Part shown: positions 33,001-44,300 of the stretch, piece after piece | How the letters are laid out: each line of letters starts with the position of its first letter | Numbering within the stretch: position 1 is the first letter of the stretch | Source: Labyrinthula sp. Ha | Taxonomy: Eukaryota; Sar; Bigyra; Labyrinthulida; Labyrinthulaceae | Reading direction: 5' to 3' | Assembly (NCBI GenBank): GCA_015227615.1 | Contig: JAALGZ010000031.1 | Span: 363,827-427,826 of the forward strand | DNA length: 64,000 bases | Translations under genes and position numbers: made by a program | Notes under the pieces: generated by a model | Told to the model about the DNA's origin: nothing | Databases searched by the model: none | What the model saw: only the letters and a program-made list of their open reading frames with translations

Positions 33001-36000
33001 ACTAACTATTTTACTGACTCCTACACTACAACCAATTATATACTGTAGTATCTATCTCCTTCTTTTATTATTTCGTATTATCTATTTTTTGTATTCTCGT
33101 TATTACCGTTACCTACCATTAACTCACTATATTTCTTGTAACACATTTACAACATTCCACGTCATCACTTTAACTATCCAATAATTAAATGAACTAAACT
33201 GAAATTCAAAATAAAGCCTCCCAAGAAAATTTTACGAGTGTTTTCACCCATTCCCCTCTACCTGTGATACTGAAATTAGTCCCACTTGAAAATTCTTGTT
33301 TCAAGTTTTTCTGTCCTAAAGGAACAAAATTAGGATTGATGTGCTTTGTGCCGTGAATAGTATCTCTTAGTATTAAGAGAGAATGATAGGATGAGTCAGA
33401 TATCAAGGGATAATCAGTCACTGTGAATTATTAGTTAGGAAGTACTTATAATAGACCCCTCTCCATGTAGCAAATAAACTGTTGTTAGTAAAAAATCTCC
33501 TTGAAATGAAATTTGCGGAGAGAACTGTATCTACTAACGGCGGAGATTTCAATTTTGTTTCACTATAGTTATTGTGTTTGTAAACGAAAGTCGTTTTATA
33601 CTCCTAATATCCTTAAACTTCTACTCAGCATATTTCTGTTAATGGTTACAAGAAGGTTACCAACTTTATAATGACTATAATACATAAGTTGACTGAAGCT
33701 AGAATATCAGCTTATTCATGACAGTTTCATAGCAAAAGGTGCCCCACCTAGCTATCCCTTGCATACAATTATGGAGTAATTTACTTTTGTTTTGCGATTT
33801 AATATCATTTTCTGGATGAACAAAGTGTGGTCGAGAATAATGACGTAACAAGGTCGATATCCACATGTAAAAGGGTTTAATGTTACTAAAAATAGCTTCT
33901 GAATTAACGATTTGGCAATTTAGATGTCATCATTAACAACCATAATTGCTTAACCTCAGCAGTACCATGAACCATCTAATTTGGAATTAAAGTACGGTAC
34001 TATGCTAATTTGTAGTTATTTTTTTTATTATCATTCATGTTCCAATGGCTTAAGTAGAATCTCCGTTAATCCTCTCATTTTCTTGGCTCTTGCGTTTTTC
34101 TTCTGAATGAAGACCAAATTTTAGTAGAATTGAAACTGTTCAATCCTTGTTACATGCTTAGCTATATGAATATTGTTACACTTAGTACTTTATTTCATTC
34201 ATCCTACATTCACCAAAATAATTATTTAGGAAATTGTGAAGCTAATATAAATAACGGGTATCCATGTTCTTCAAACTTAGACATCGTAACATATACATAC
34301 TGACCATGAAGCTCTATGACAAGTCATAAAGAAAAAGCTCGAGTTAATAATATTGTAGAAAGTAAAACTAGATACCACTTGTTGGAAAAGAAATAACGAG
34401 AAATTGAGTTCGTCGACTCTCGATCTTCTTTGAATATTCAGAATAAACCGGTTAATATCCAGGTCCTGGAACCCGAATTTAGTATAGATTTTGACAGGAG
34501 TACCAAAATTACATATCAAGAAACGTTAGCAATTAACTGATCGCCATATGCAGCTGTTGTGCTCACCTCCTAGTTATCCCCCGAATGTATAAATTTTCAT
34601 TCAGACTGCCCAGAATATCTCTAGCCTTTCTAAGCCATGTAGAAACTTTATCCAAACTCGGCTGAGATCTCAATGAGTTTCCACTGTTTATCACTATTAT
34701 AATTATTTAACTAGAAGTAGGGCTTGTTTTTGTAAGTAGCGTATTCAGTTCCAGAAATTGGAAACCCAAAGCAGTATAAAATTGCAAATTTGCCTAGCTA
34801 ATCATCTACCACATACTTTTGGTAGATGGGCTAGAAAACAATAGAGTACAATAAGCTTTAGTACAAGTGTAACTCCAGTAACATATGACTTTATTAGAAA
34901 GAAAAATCAAGTATCTATAAAAAAAGAAAAAACATGGAGCAGATCATTGTCCAATGAAATGAAAGTTCTTTTGGTCAAGGAGAGAGAAAAAGTTCAAGGA
35001 ATTTAATATAAAGAAACACACTTAGAACTGTTACCTTATTCGGAGGAAAGTATTTCCAGCTTAATTTACAGAATTTTCCTCAGATATTTTTAGTGGTGTA
35101 TCTTTTAGGCCACACAAATTATAGTATTAGCTGTAGTCCGATCAAGTATCTTCTTCGAGTTATCTCTTAAACAATAGTCGATAAGAAATCCCTGATATGT
35201 AATACGTTGCTTATTGTGACTCTTTTGTTCACTCTTACTTCATTGTCAATCATGGCCAACCTATGTAAGAATAATTTTGAATATAATGATATCAATAACC
35301 AAGACCTGAAACATAAACGGAACAATCAGGAACCTATGATAATAGAAGTCTTACTTTACTTCGATAAGATGTTTTTGCTGTTCTTGAAACACATTTTATG
35401 TCCTCTGTGTTCTTGGTATATTAACCGGACAGTGTGCCTGGGGTTAGAGTCCGAGTACTTTGTTTTCTACATGCAAATCTTCGCAGAAACTAATTTCATC
35501 CTTGAGACGCTTTGGTCAAAAATTTCCTATGAGAAAGTTTCAAGTTTTTTCCAGAGACTTCCTTCAGAGTAATCAGATTAGCAAAGCCAAGTTTATGAGG
35601 TGCAGATTTAATTTTTCAACTCCCCAAGATGTATCACAGCCTGTTTTAACACATTTCTTGACCCCAAAATTTAAGATTTGTACATGTGCAATATTTATTG
35701 CAAACAGATAGTGTGTCCGCAAGAATGAGTCTATAGATAATACAAGACGCTTTCTGCATCACTAGGTGAGCCTCTTAGGTTAAACACTACCAACAATCCT
35801 CTTGTACTCAACGGCTGTCGAACTTTCCTTTAGAATGATTTAGATAACCTCATTTCTATTACGGACTCAGATGTACTAGTTTCAAAGGTATTGCGCACGG
35901 TATATTTGTCTATCTGGTTGCCTAAGCTAGTCTACCAAATGCCAACTTGAGGTAACAATACAAAACCTTTTGGGTTACTACCGTTTCCCGCAATAGACTA

Positions 36001-38186
36001 CTGATACTGAATCGATGCCTCTGCTGGAGCAAATAACTCAAAAGGTTTAGATTTCCTTTACCTTATGGTATCCAAACGTCAAAGTCTTTGATATTTATCT
36101 TAAGTGTTCAAGTTGATTATCTGTGCTTTGTTAGATATAGACCTGTTATTAACTTGTTCAACCTAGAAAACGTTTTAGTTTCCTTACAAGTAATATTCAT
36201 GCTATTATTCTTTGGCTACATGCCAAGTTCTTTTTGTTTCCAGCTAGAAGGATCTCTGCGCCAACTTGTTGCTGATTTAGACCTTAAATGCTACTGTACA
36301 ATCTACTCATTACTTAGACCATTACCTCAAAAGGACCATGGCAACCAGAGTCTATCTAAACTACCCTTTACTAACATATTTAACCTGCATGAACTGTGAA
36401 GAACGAGGTCGACCTTTCGTTGAATTTCTGTACACTAATTCGTTCCTGTTAGTAGGGGTGCGGAGTAAATCCTCTTTGATGACTCGCATGGACTTTTTAA
36501 GAATTTTCCGAGTGACTGAGTGAGTTTCTAAACCACAATGAGTGAAGAATGAGGAACTCTTTAAGGATTAAAGCGGGAGGAGCTCCCTAATGTTTACTGT
36601 GCAATGAATGAGTTCCTCATTTAGGAATTGATTGAGGACTCTTGAGGAGTCTTGAGGATCCACAACAACGCAAAAATTTGCTTCGAGTGTGTTTGAGTTT
36701 GAAGATTCTCAAATCCTGTGTGAGAAAGTTTTATTCCTCTGCACCTCTCCTGTAAGGAAGGCTTTTGGTTGATCATCGTGTAGTGCTCCATACTTTATAA
36801 AAGAATATACCTTATATCCTTTCTGAAGTTTGTGCCACCTCCTTCTTTGGACCTAGGAAGGAAATAAGCAAGGTGTTTGTCCATACTTTTTTCAGTGTTT
36901 TATGAGTTATTGTCCTTGGCAGTATTAGACTTGTTGATATATTGCGTTTATCATTCGATATCCGTTTGTTTTTTTCCTGATATTTTTAATGAAGACCAAT
37001 AGAGGTAACAAAAATCAGAATTTAATAGCAGTTTATTTTAGCACCAAAACATGTTGTTAAGTTCACGAATTTTGAGAGCATCGATTAACTGTATTCCTAT
37101 AATATAGAATTTTACTCCAAGGTCTCGATTAAACCATTATATTCTAAACGAGAGTTGTTCGATGCAATACCGCCGAGAGTTTCCTTCCCGAGAGTACTGT
37201 TTTCTAACGTAGGAACAATGGACAGACCAGTTTCAAATATTTCTTACCTACCCGAAAGTGACAGACTGGATACATTGAAATAAGAACCAAGTAAATATGT
37301 TTGGCCATATCAGAAATAACATCTTTTTTTAATAATCCCTCTAACTTTCTTCACTCGGACGTAACTCAAACCCTATCTTAGGAGAAAAAGGTGGCCTCTT
37401 CAACTTATTAATAGAACAAAAACCATTAATGGATCTAAGCACTCATTTCCCACACGGAAACCCTGTTATTATAAATGAAAACTTTTTATGATAAACCTAT
37501 TTTTTGCTTAGTCTTTCCTTTAAGTCGTAAACTAGCTATTTAAGGCAAATAAATATAAAAAATTATAGTAAACTTGTCATCACAAAAGCACATTCTATTC
37601 TCTCTCTTCGTAAACCTAGTATACGGTGAGTATTGTATTTATTTAGCGGGTTACTCAGTTCCAGTTTATGTTGCCCTATCATGTTGGAAAAGAACAGCTC
37701 TTTTGTCCACTTTAGTTTCGAGTTTTGCTAATTACTATAAACTCCTAGACATTTTGGCGTTGGCCAGAAATAACTGGATGCGATCCTTATATATTGACTT
37801 TAGAGTAATAATGAACTTCTACAAAAAGTATGTTTGACGAAACGTGTGATATCTCGTATTGTTTGAGTATCTCAAGACAAGACTTCTCGAACCTTAAGAC
37901 TTTGTCTCATATTGGCTTTGGCTCAAAGAGGACATTCATAAATTGACCGTTTGTATTTTGAAACAGAGTTATAGTAGATTGAGTCACGATTGGAAACTCC
38001 GACCTAAACAGTTTGTATCAATGGACTTGATTACGATCGACTAGTTTCCTTTGTTGTATAGATTCCGGGAGCATAGTTTCATTCGGAAAAAATATAACCT
38101 TTTGCTGAAGTAGAGCAACTAAAGGAGCTCAGCGAAAAAGAAAAGTGTCTATACATACTCAGGAGAACCTGCAATAAGACAAAAGA
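30044..38186. other. 8.1-kb gene desert
   Basis: AT-rich, stop-dense sequence with no gene I can support. It contains repeat family B copy 1 (36451-36735). ORFs of 121 aa (35207-35572) and 103 aa (36088-36399) have no start context or motif and may be chance. Minus-strand patches near 31198-31380 and 32340-32480 vaguely recall SGNH and copia protein segments but are too short to call. Confidence 0.45.
36451..36735 (+). repeat. Dispersed repeat family B, copy 1
   Basis: Begins AGTAGGGGTGCGG. It shares with 54532-54815, in the same order, GTGACTGAGTGAGTTT, a GAGTGAAGAATGAGGAACT-like block, GAATTGATTGAGGA and GAGTTTGA(A/G)GAT, with diverged sequence between. No coding capacity. The right end is approximate. 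Confidence 0.5.
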
Positions 38187-41100
38187 ATGGGAGATGTTCA
38201 ATGGACGGCAAGATATAATCCAAAGACTGGAGACCAGCTATACTTTGACAATAAAGGAAATATTTCCTTTAGGCCACCTGAAGGATATGAAGCACCGGCT
38301 CCTCCAACACCTCCTACTCGGATGAGTGTTCTTCTTGGAGGAAAAAAGAAGCAGCAAGAAGTACGGTTAAAGAAAGTTAGCAAACGAAAGCAAGCGTCTA
38401 AAAGAAAACAGAATAGTAAAAGAGAGGGAGGAAGTTCGAAAAGAGGTTTGTCTAAGAAGGGAAAAAGCAGTCGAAACGTTCGCCGAGAAGCCTCGAAAAG
38501 AAGTGCGCAAGGTGAAAGTGCGTTAACTGATCTTACACCTGCAGAACTTGGTCTAGATGATGTTGGTGGATCAAAGTCAAAAAGAAGTAAAAAAGGCTCT
38601 AAGAGGTCAAAGAGAGGTGGAGGTAGTAAAAGATCCAAGAGAAAGAAGGAAAAAAACGGAGCAGATGGGGAAACAGACTCGAATCTTGGCTCACTTAACA
38701 GGCTTGAAATGGGTACAGTGGAAGATTCCTCTGAATACAAGTCCAACAGAAACCTCAGAAGAGAAGGAAGTCATGCTTCTTTAAACCCTAAGTTCAATAG
38801 AGAAACTCCACCGAAAATTGGTGAGGTAGTTTTAGTTGATAAAGCGGACAATACTCTAGATATATTTGAATCTAAGTTGGCTCAAGCAAAAGTAGATGTA
38901 GTCCCAGCTCATGCTCTGAGCGATAAATATACATTTCAGAATAACTGGAGAAAGTTGGAAAATACGACAACTGTTTTCAAATGGGCACCTTACGCGCACA
39001 ACTTGGGTTTTTTTACAGCAGCCTGCTACGTCTTTTTTGGGGCAGTTTCTTTACTATGGACTTTTCAGCTGCAGAACCCAAACGCAGTACTTCCTGACAA
39101 TGTGGATAAATTTGTTGTAGCACCACTTTTTGCAGGTGTTTTCACGTTTGCAGCCGGGATTGCTATGTTTATATTTGAAAAACTGTTTGGGTTGACTAGA
39201 GACTTGGCTATTGATGGAGGTGCTGCTGGATATGCTAGAGGATTATTTTACATTGCATGTTCTGGACCAGCTTTCTTTAGTTACGCTACAATTATGTCAG
39301 CAGTAATATCTATCTACACTGGAGTAATTAATATTTTGTCTACCTATAACAGAGAAAGAGGAAAGATGAGAGGTGCAGGATATGTTTTTAGTTACTTCGA
39401 CTGGGAAGAAGACAAAGGAGTTTTTTATCTTTCAATGACATATATCGCTTTGAACGTAATTGTCTTTACTTATTTGTATGGGCAAACTCTTCTTGTGGTT
39501 CTTTTGTGTTTCAATGATGCAGATCAGTTTTTTCTTGAGTGTCCTTCTCAAGCAGCTCCGTTTGCCAAAGGTTTTGGAAATATGCTTAACCTGAACTGCG
39601 CACTTTTGATTATACCTATTTTGCGTGGCATCTTAACAACAGTTGCAGAAAAATTTAATCAGAATAATGTTTTCCCCATTAGAAAAGCCATAGAGTTTCA
39701 TCAAATAATTGGTTCAATTAGTGCTCTTGCAGTTTTTGGTCACACAGCAGCACACTACATTAACTATATTTTCGCAAGTGAGACAACAATTATTCTGTTT
39801 GGAAAACAACCTTGGTTTACAGGCGCTGCAATCATTATTGTCATGGCTGTATTATATTCTGGAGCTCACTCTTTTGCAAAGAAAGCGAACTACGAAGTTT
39901 TCTGGTACTCACATCATACATACACGCTGTACTTCTTGCTTTTACTAGCTCATGGTCCTAAGTTCTGGCAGTGGTTTTTTATTCCAGTTATTGGCTTGAC
40001 CTATGAAAAAATTAAGCGTCACAATGACCGAATGCAGAGGAAGATTTTTGTTAAATCTGTGGAATTTACTAAACCTGTCTTGAACATTAATTTCACACCT
40101 GACAGAATTGAGAAGTTTGATTTCCGCGAAGGACAATATTGCTATATTCTGGCTCCGCAGGTGAATAATTATCAATGGCATCCGTTTTCCATATCTTCTT
40201 GCAAAGGAGATCTTGAACGGTTTGGATATGTTTCTCTTCACATACGAGTTCAGGATGATAGGAACTCTTGGACATTTATGCTAAACGAATACTTTAGACA
40301 AGTTTCTGGTTCTGTTGGGAACTTTGACGAGCCATACTTCTATGATAAGTTCCATAGATATGATAGAAATGGAACACGATTAGATGGACTATATGCTGGT
40401 CCAGATGGAAAGCCACTCATTAGGATTGACGGCCCGTATAATGCACCATGTCAGACATACAGTTCTTTTAGAGACGTTATCCTTGTAGGTTCAGGTATTG
40501 GTATTACCCCTGGCGCTAGTGTGTTGAGATCTATTCTTAGATACAAATGGAACAAAGGTTTTTACCCAGACACAGTTCGTTTTGCCTGGGTACTTAGACA
40601 AAGTGAAGCTGAATCTTTTGCTTGGTTTATTGAGCTATTGGTAGATCTTATGGCCCAAGTAAAAGCGGACAGAGAAAGTGGTGATGTTGCAAAGGGTCAC
40701 TACTTGCAGATAAATCTATATGTGACTGGGGCAAAAAAGAAGGAGAACATGGCTATTATGGCACCTCCACCAAACATGTCTGTGTATAGGCAAAGTTTCG
40801 TAGCAAGAGATAGATTAGAGAAAAAGTCTATGACCCTTAAGCTGAAGTCAAGAAGGCTGCTAGATGACGCTTGGGATGTTGCCTCTAGTCAAGGAGGACC
40901 TGGATATGGAAAAGATCTTATTGGGTTCAATGCACAGGACCTATACAATATGATACAAGATCCAACAGTGAAGAGTAACCAACAAGCAATTATAGATCCA
41001 AATTCGTATCAGTCTGGTAATAGGTTGGAAGATATTTGGGTGTGGAATGGGCGTCCTGACTGGGCTTCAGTATTTCAGCAAACTTCAGGCCATGCTGTTG

Positions 41101-41300
41101 CTAGGAATGAACGAATTAGAATGGCGAAAAGGGATGGAAGGGAGTTGAGCCCGGATGAGTATGCCGAGCTTGGTGGTATTACTAGTGAAGTTGGTGTGTG
41201 CTTTTGTGGTGGGAAAGCAATTGGAAGAGATCTTCGTATCAACACTAGGAAGTGGTCTACCGAAGAGATTCAATTTAATTTGAATGAAGAGTTCTTTTAA
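38187..41300 (+). CDS. NADPH oxidase (gp91phox/NOX family) with WW-like N-terminus
   Basis: A 1037-aa single-exon superoxide-generating NADPH oxidase. Residues 4-32 look like a WW-type element (W...TGDQLYFDN...PP). Residues about 50-155 are a Lys/Arg/Ser-rich, probably disordered stretch. The six-helix ferric-reductase core follows, with bis-haem ligands in HX13H (FHQII...FGHTAAH, near 504-518) and HX12H (SHHTYTLYFLLLLAH, near 575-588). The FAD motif is WHPFSIS near 666, the nucleotide motif GSGIGITPG near 768, and the ferric-reductase-like end is GVCFCGG with terminal IQFNLNEEFF, as in NOX enzymes. No EF-hand is visible, unlike plant Rboh or NOX5. It transfers electrons across the membrane from NADPH to O2. 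An insert of about 100 residues between the nucleotide motif and the CGG motif enlarges the NADPH domain. Confidence 0.92.
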   Translation: MGDVQWTARYNPKTGDQLYFDNKGNISFRPPEGYEAPAPPTPPTRMSVLLGGKKKQQEVRLKKVSKRKQASKRKQNSKREGGSSKRGLSKKGKSSRNVRREASKRSAQGESALTDLTPAELGLDDVGGSKSKRSKKGSKRSKRGGGSKRSKRKKEKNGADGETDSNLGSLNRLEMGTVEDSSEYKSNRNLRREGSHASLNPKFNRETPPKIGEVVLVDKADNTLDIFESKLAQAKVDVVPAHALSDKYTFQNNWRKLENTTTVFKWAPYAHNLGFFTAACYVFFGAVSLLWTFQLQNPNAVLPDNVDKFVVAPLFAGVFTFAAGIAMFIFEKLFGLTRDLAIDGGAAGYARGLFYIACSGPAFFSYATIMSAVISIYTGVINILSTYNRERGKMRGAGYVFSYFDWEEDKGVFYLSMTYIALNVIVFTYLYGQTLLVVLLCFNDADQFFLECPSQAAPFAKGFGNMLNLNCALLIIPILRGILTTVAEKFNQNNVFPIRKAIEFHQIIGSISALAVFGHTAAHYINYIFASETTIILFGKQPWFTGAAIIIVMAVLYSGAHSFAKKANYEVFWYSHHTYTLYFLLLLAHGPKFWQWFFIPVIGLTYEKIKRHNDRMQRKIFVKSVEFTKPVLNINFTPDRIEKFDFREGQYCYILAPQVNNYQWHPFSISSCKGDLERFGYVSLHIRVQDDRNSWTFMLNEYFRQVSGSVGNFDEPYFYDKFHRYDRNGTRLDGLYAGPDGKPLIRIDGPYNAPCQTYSSFRDVILVGSGIGITPGASVLRSILRYKWNKGFYPDTVRFAWVLRQSEAESFAWFIELLVDLMAQVKADRESGDVAKGHYLQINLYVTGAKKKENMAIMAPPPNMSVYRQSFVARDRLEKKSMTLKLKSRRLLDDAWDVASSQGGPGYGKDLIGFNAQDLYNMIQDPTVKSNQQAIIDPNSYQSGNRLEDIWVWNGRPDWASVFQQTSGHAVARNERIRMAKRDGRELSPDEYAELGGITSEVGVCFCGGKAIGRDLRINTRKWSTEEIQFNLNEEFF

Positions 41301-44300
41301 ACTAGATCAAGCGTAATCCATAGTTGGAAATTATATAGTATCCTTAGAATTTAAATTTGAAACCTATTGTGATAAGAATTATTAGTACAATGGGTTTATT
41401 TGTAGGTTGGAGCGACTAAGTATTGAGCTAATGCAACTTTGGGGGTAACTGAAAACTCATCAGAACTGCACAAGGTCAGGGTTACTGTATTATGCTTACT
41501 TGAATTTAAACTTCAGGGACAGGTTTTTAACTCTCGATACAAAAGTATAATTAATCTAAAATTTTATCATAGGGTAGTCTCGAAACTTGTTCTAGAATTA
41601 TGCAATGAAGGTTACAGTTATCGTCATTAGTATAATATTTTCCACAGTACTGAAAATCCTGAAGAAAACTTTGGTTTCACAACCCGGAATAAGCTTCCTT
41701 ATGTTCAAGAGCAGAAGCTGGTTCCATGAAACTATGAATTAATGGCGTGTGCAAAATTTTGCAAGTGGTTCAAAACCAACGTGGGTTATTGTAGCAGTTG
41801 GGATAAGCGCTGGGCTAAGATCCGAAGCTCCACTAATTCCATTTAATTTGTTCTAATAATATACTAAGGTAACTCTTAGGGTGGGACTGTACTGCTACAA
41901 GAATAGCTACTCCAAAGTTGGTACAGGAGCTTCGACAGCTCTATGACTCCTGATTCAAGCTTCCCGTCTTAAGAACCTGAGGTCGTTACCTTGAATCTAC
42001 CTCCCTACCATCAAGGATTGTTGACCTTGATTAAATGTGTAATTTTTGAAGAACATGGTTCTAAACAAAGCTAGAGTGCTGAATTTTCTGAGCTGTTATT
42101 TGAAATAGGTTGAGATACAAAGGGAACACAAGATTCAATAGTTCATCATCCGTGAATCCATCAATCGTCCAGTCATGATCCAAGGTAAGAGAACCAGAAA
42201 AAATTAATATAGCTAAAGATTCTAATGTCATCGATGTACTGTTTTTTTTGTTTTTTCTATATTGAGTTGTAAGTCCAAGCTGATTTGTCACTTTTTCTAC
42301 CTCTAAATTTAAAACAAGATGAACTATTTTTTTCTGAGCTAGAGAGAAACAAGGCATTTGGAAGAGATGTGTAAGACAGATATTTACATTACATGAGTTT
42401 TCAAGATTTTGTGGGCAGCGAAATTTTGTGCTTTGTAGTTCAAATGGTGTGGCTCAGAATGGTTTTTCAGGGTCGGAGCAAATGGAGGATACTTGGAACG
42501 AGTTCCAGAATAGCATTCTGGCGCTCTTATCCTTCACACATGGGGAATTGATCTACTATGATACCTAGATTGAGAAGAACTTCGCATCTGGATGGGAATT
42601 CCTGGGCAATTGTGAAGCTCTTTTCTAGTAGTGGGTTGAAGGGCATTTTTTCTTGGCATAGTTATTAGGAGGTTAAGAAAAGTTTTTCCTCTACTTCTTC
42701 TACTGGAGCATAGAGTTTATATACTCAATTTTTTCGAAAAAAATTATCAACTTTTTACAAATCAGAGGTGTTTTGAGGGAAAATGTTGTCTTCTTGGAGG
42801 AGAGTCATTCGGTATCCTGGATTGATTCTTGAGAATTCGAGGTTTTTGTTACTAGATAGTTGGTTTGCTACGTTACTTGTAGTTCTGACTCTTAAATTGT
42901 TAGACTCACAGCAAAGCATAATCCGAAAAAAAAAGGTTATTAAATGTTATTTTCCTTTCTTATATATAGTCTTGCTTTTTTCAAGAATGATTTGATTCAT
43001 ACTAGAAAGTTTTATGCTTCATAGAATCTATGGGAAATCTTGGAGCTCCTGCGGGCTGTTGCAGAGATTTTCTGCTCACAGTTCTTAGCGAAGCCATGCC
43101 CTGAATATTTCCGATTGGTGGTATCAGGTGTTGCGTTAATTTTATAATTCAACCTGAGAATTTTCTTAGCAGTATTTACTACGAGTTTTCCCTGTTTGTT
43201 ACCAAATATATATTCGAGATAATATATCTAAGACAATGACTATCTGGTCTATTGTTAGGTGAAAAGTCTCTGGAATAGATAATGGGGTTAAAATCAACGA
43301 CAAGCTATTGTACTCTGTGCCAAACTAAGTGACAAGATTGAGTTCTGCAAACAAATGTTATGGAGGGTGATTTACCCATACTTAAGCTTACTCAAGGTAT
43401 TCATAAAGGACCATCAACTTTTTTGCTACAGTATTTTAGCATATTTGAATCTTTTTCCGAAAGAGAAAGTTGTATAAGGAAACGAAAATATTGTTGGAAA
43501 CAAAGTTCGCTTCCAGAAAATGTCTTTGCAGGTTATGTATAGCACTTATAAACTGGGGCGTGGATTTATTTATTCCGGAGTTGGATAACCCCCTGTTCAG
43601 ATTGGCTCGACAGATTATTCAAAATATAGCTTCCTATACTTCGACAATATCAATGATGTGCGGAGCCGTGAATTCATCATGGCTTGAATCAGCGCTGCGG
43701 AGAATGTTGATTTCCCATACTTGGACAACTATTCGAAAGGGTTTGCAAAATATTTTGAGTTGATCGTAATGCAGAATTACGTACAAAAACTATGTAAAAA
43801 AGAACCAATCAAAGCAAAGAACGTTCAGCCGAAGGCTCTAAGGCTAGAAGAATAAGGTGAAAATCAACTTTTAGAAAAATGAGTTGTAGCTAGCTATTCT
43901 CCCTCTGAAGAAATGGATGAGGCCATTGCTACATTTTCTAGTAGATGACTTAAGTGGAAAAGTTGCGCTTCTCATTATTTTTATGAGGCAATCAGCTCTG
44001 CAAAATTGGGTTGGAACTGTAGAAGCTTTAATAGATGGAAAATAAATTCTAATTCAGTCAAAAATTGCTGGTTTGAAGTTAATATCAAGCAGAATAAAAA
44101 AACGCTTCTAAGTACATTTTCTTCGAAAATAACGAAAATACTGTAAACATGAGGTGAAAGTGTTTGGAAAAAATAAAAAATATACAGAGATTCTTATAAC
44201 AGAAGATTTAAAGATGATTAGACACTTAGGAGTTACTGACCGTGCAATTCAAACAGCAGATGTCGGTCTTCACCGCAATTTTGGAGTCTCATTGTTTGAC

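Noticed and set aside
35207-35711. ORFs of 121 aa and 83 aa in overlapping frames, and a 103-aa ORF at 36088-36399, as possible genes
   Set aside because: No motif, no consistent start context and no intron pattern that extends them. In 8 kb of this composition they could arise by chance, so they are only mentioned in the desert entry.
38198-38746. 182-aa ORF on the minus strand opposite the NADPH oxidase
   Set aside because: It is the antisense shadow of the Lys/Arg/Ser-rich stretch, whose codons give Phe, Leu and Ser on the other strand.
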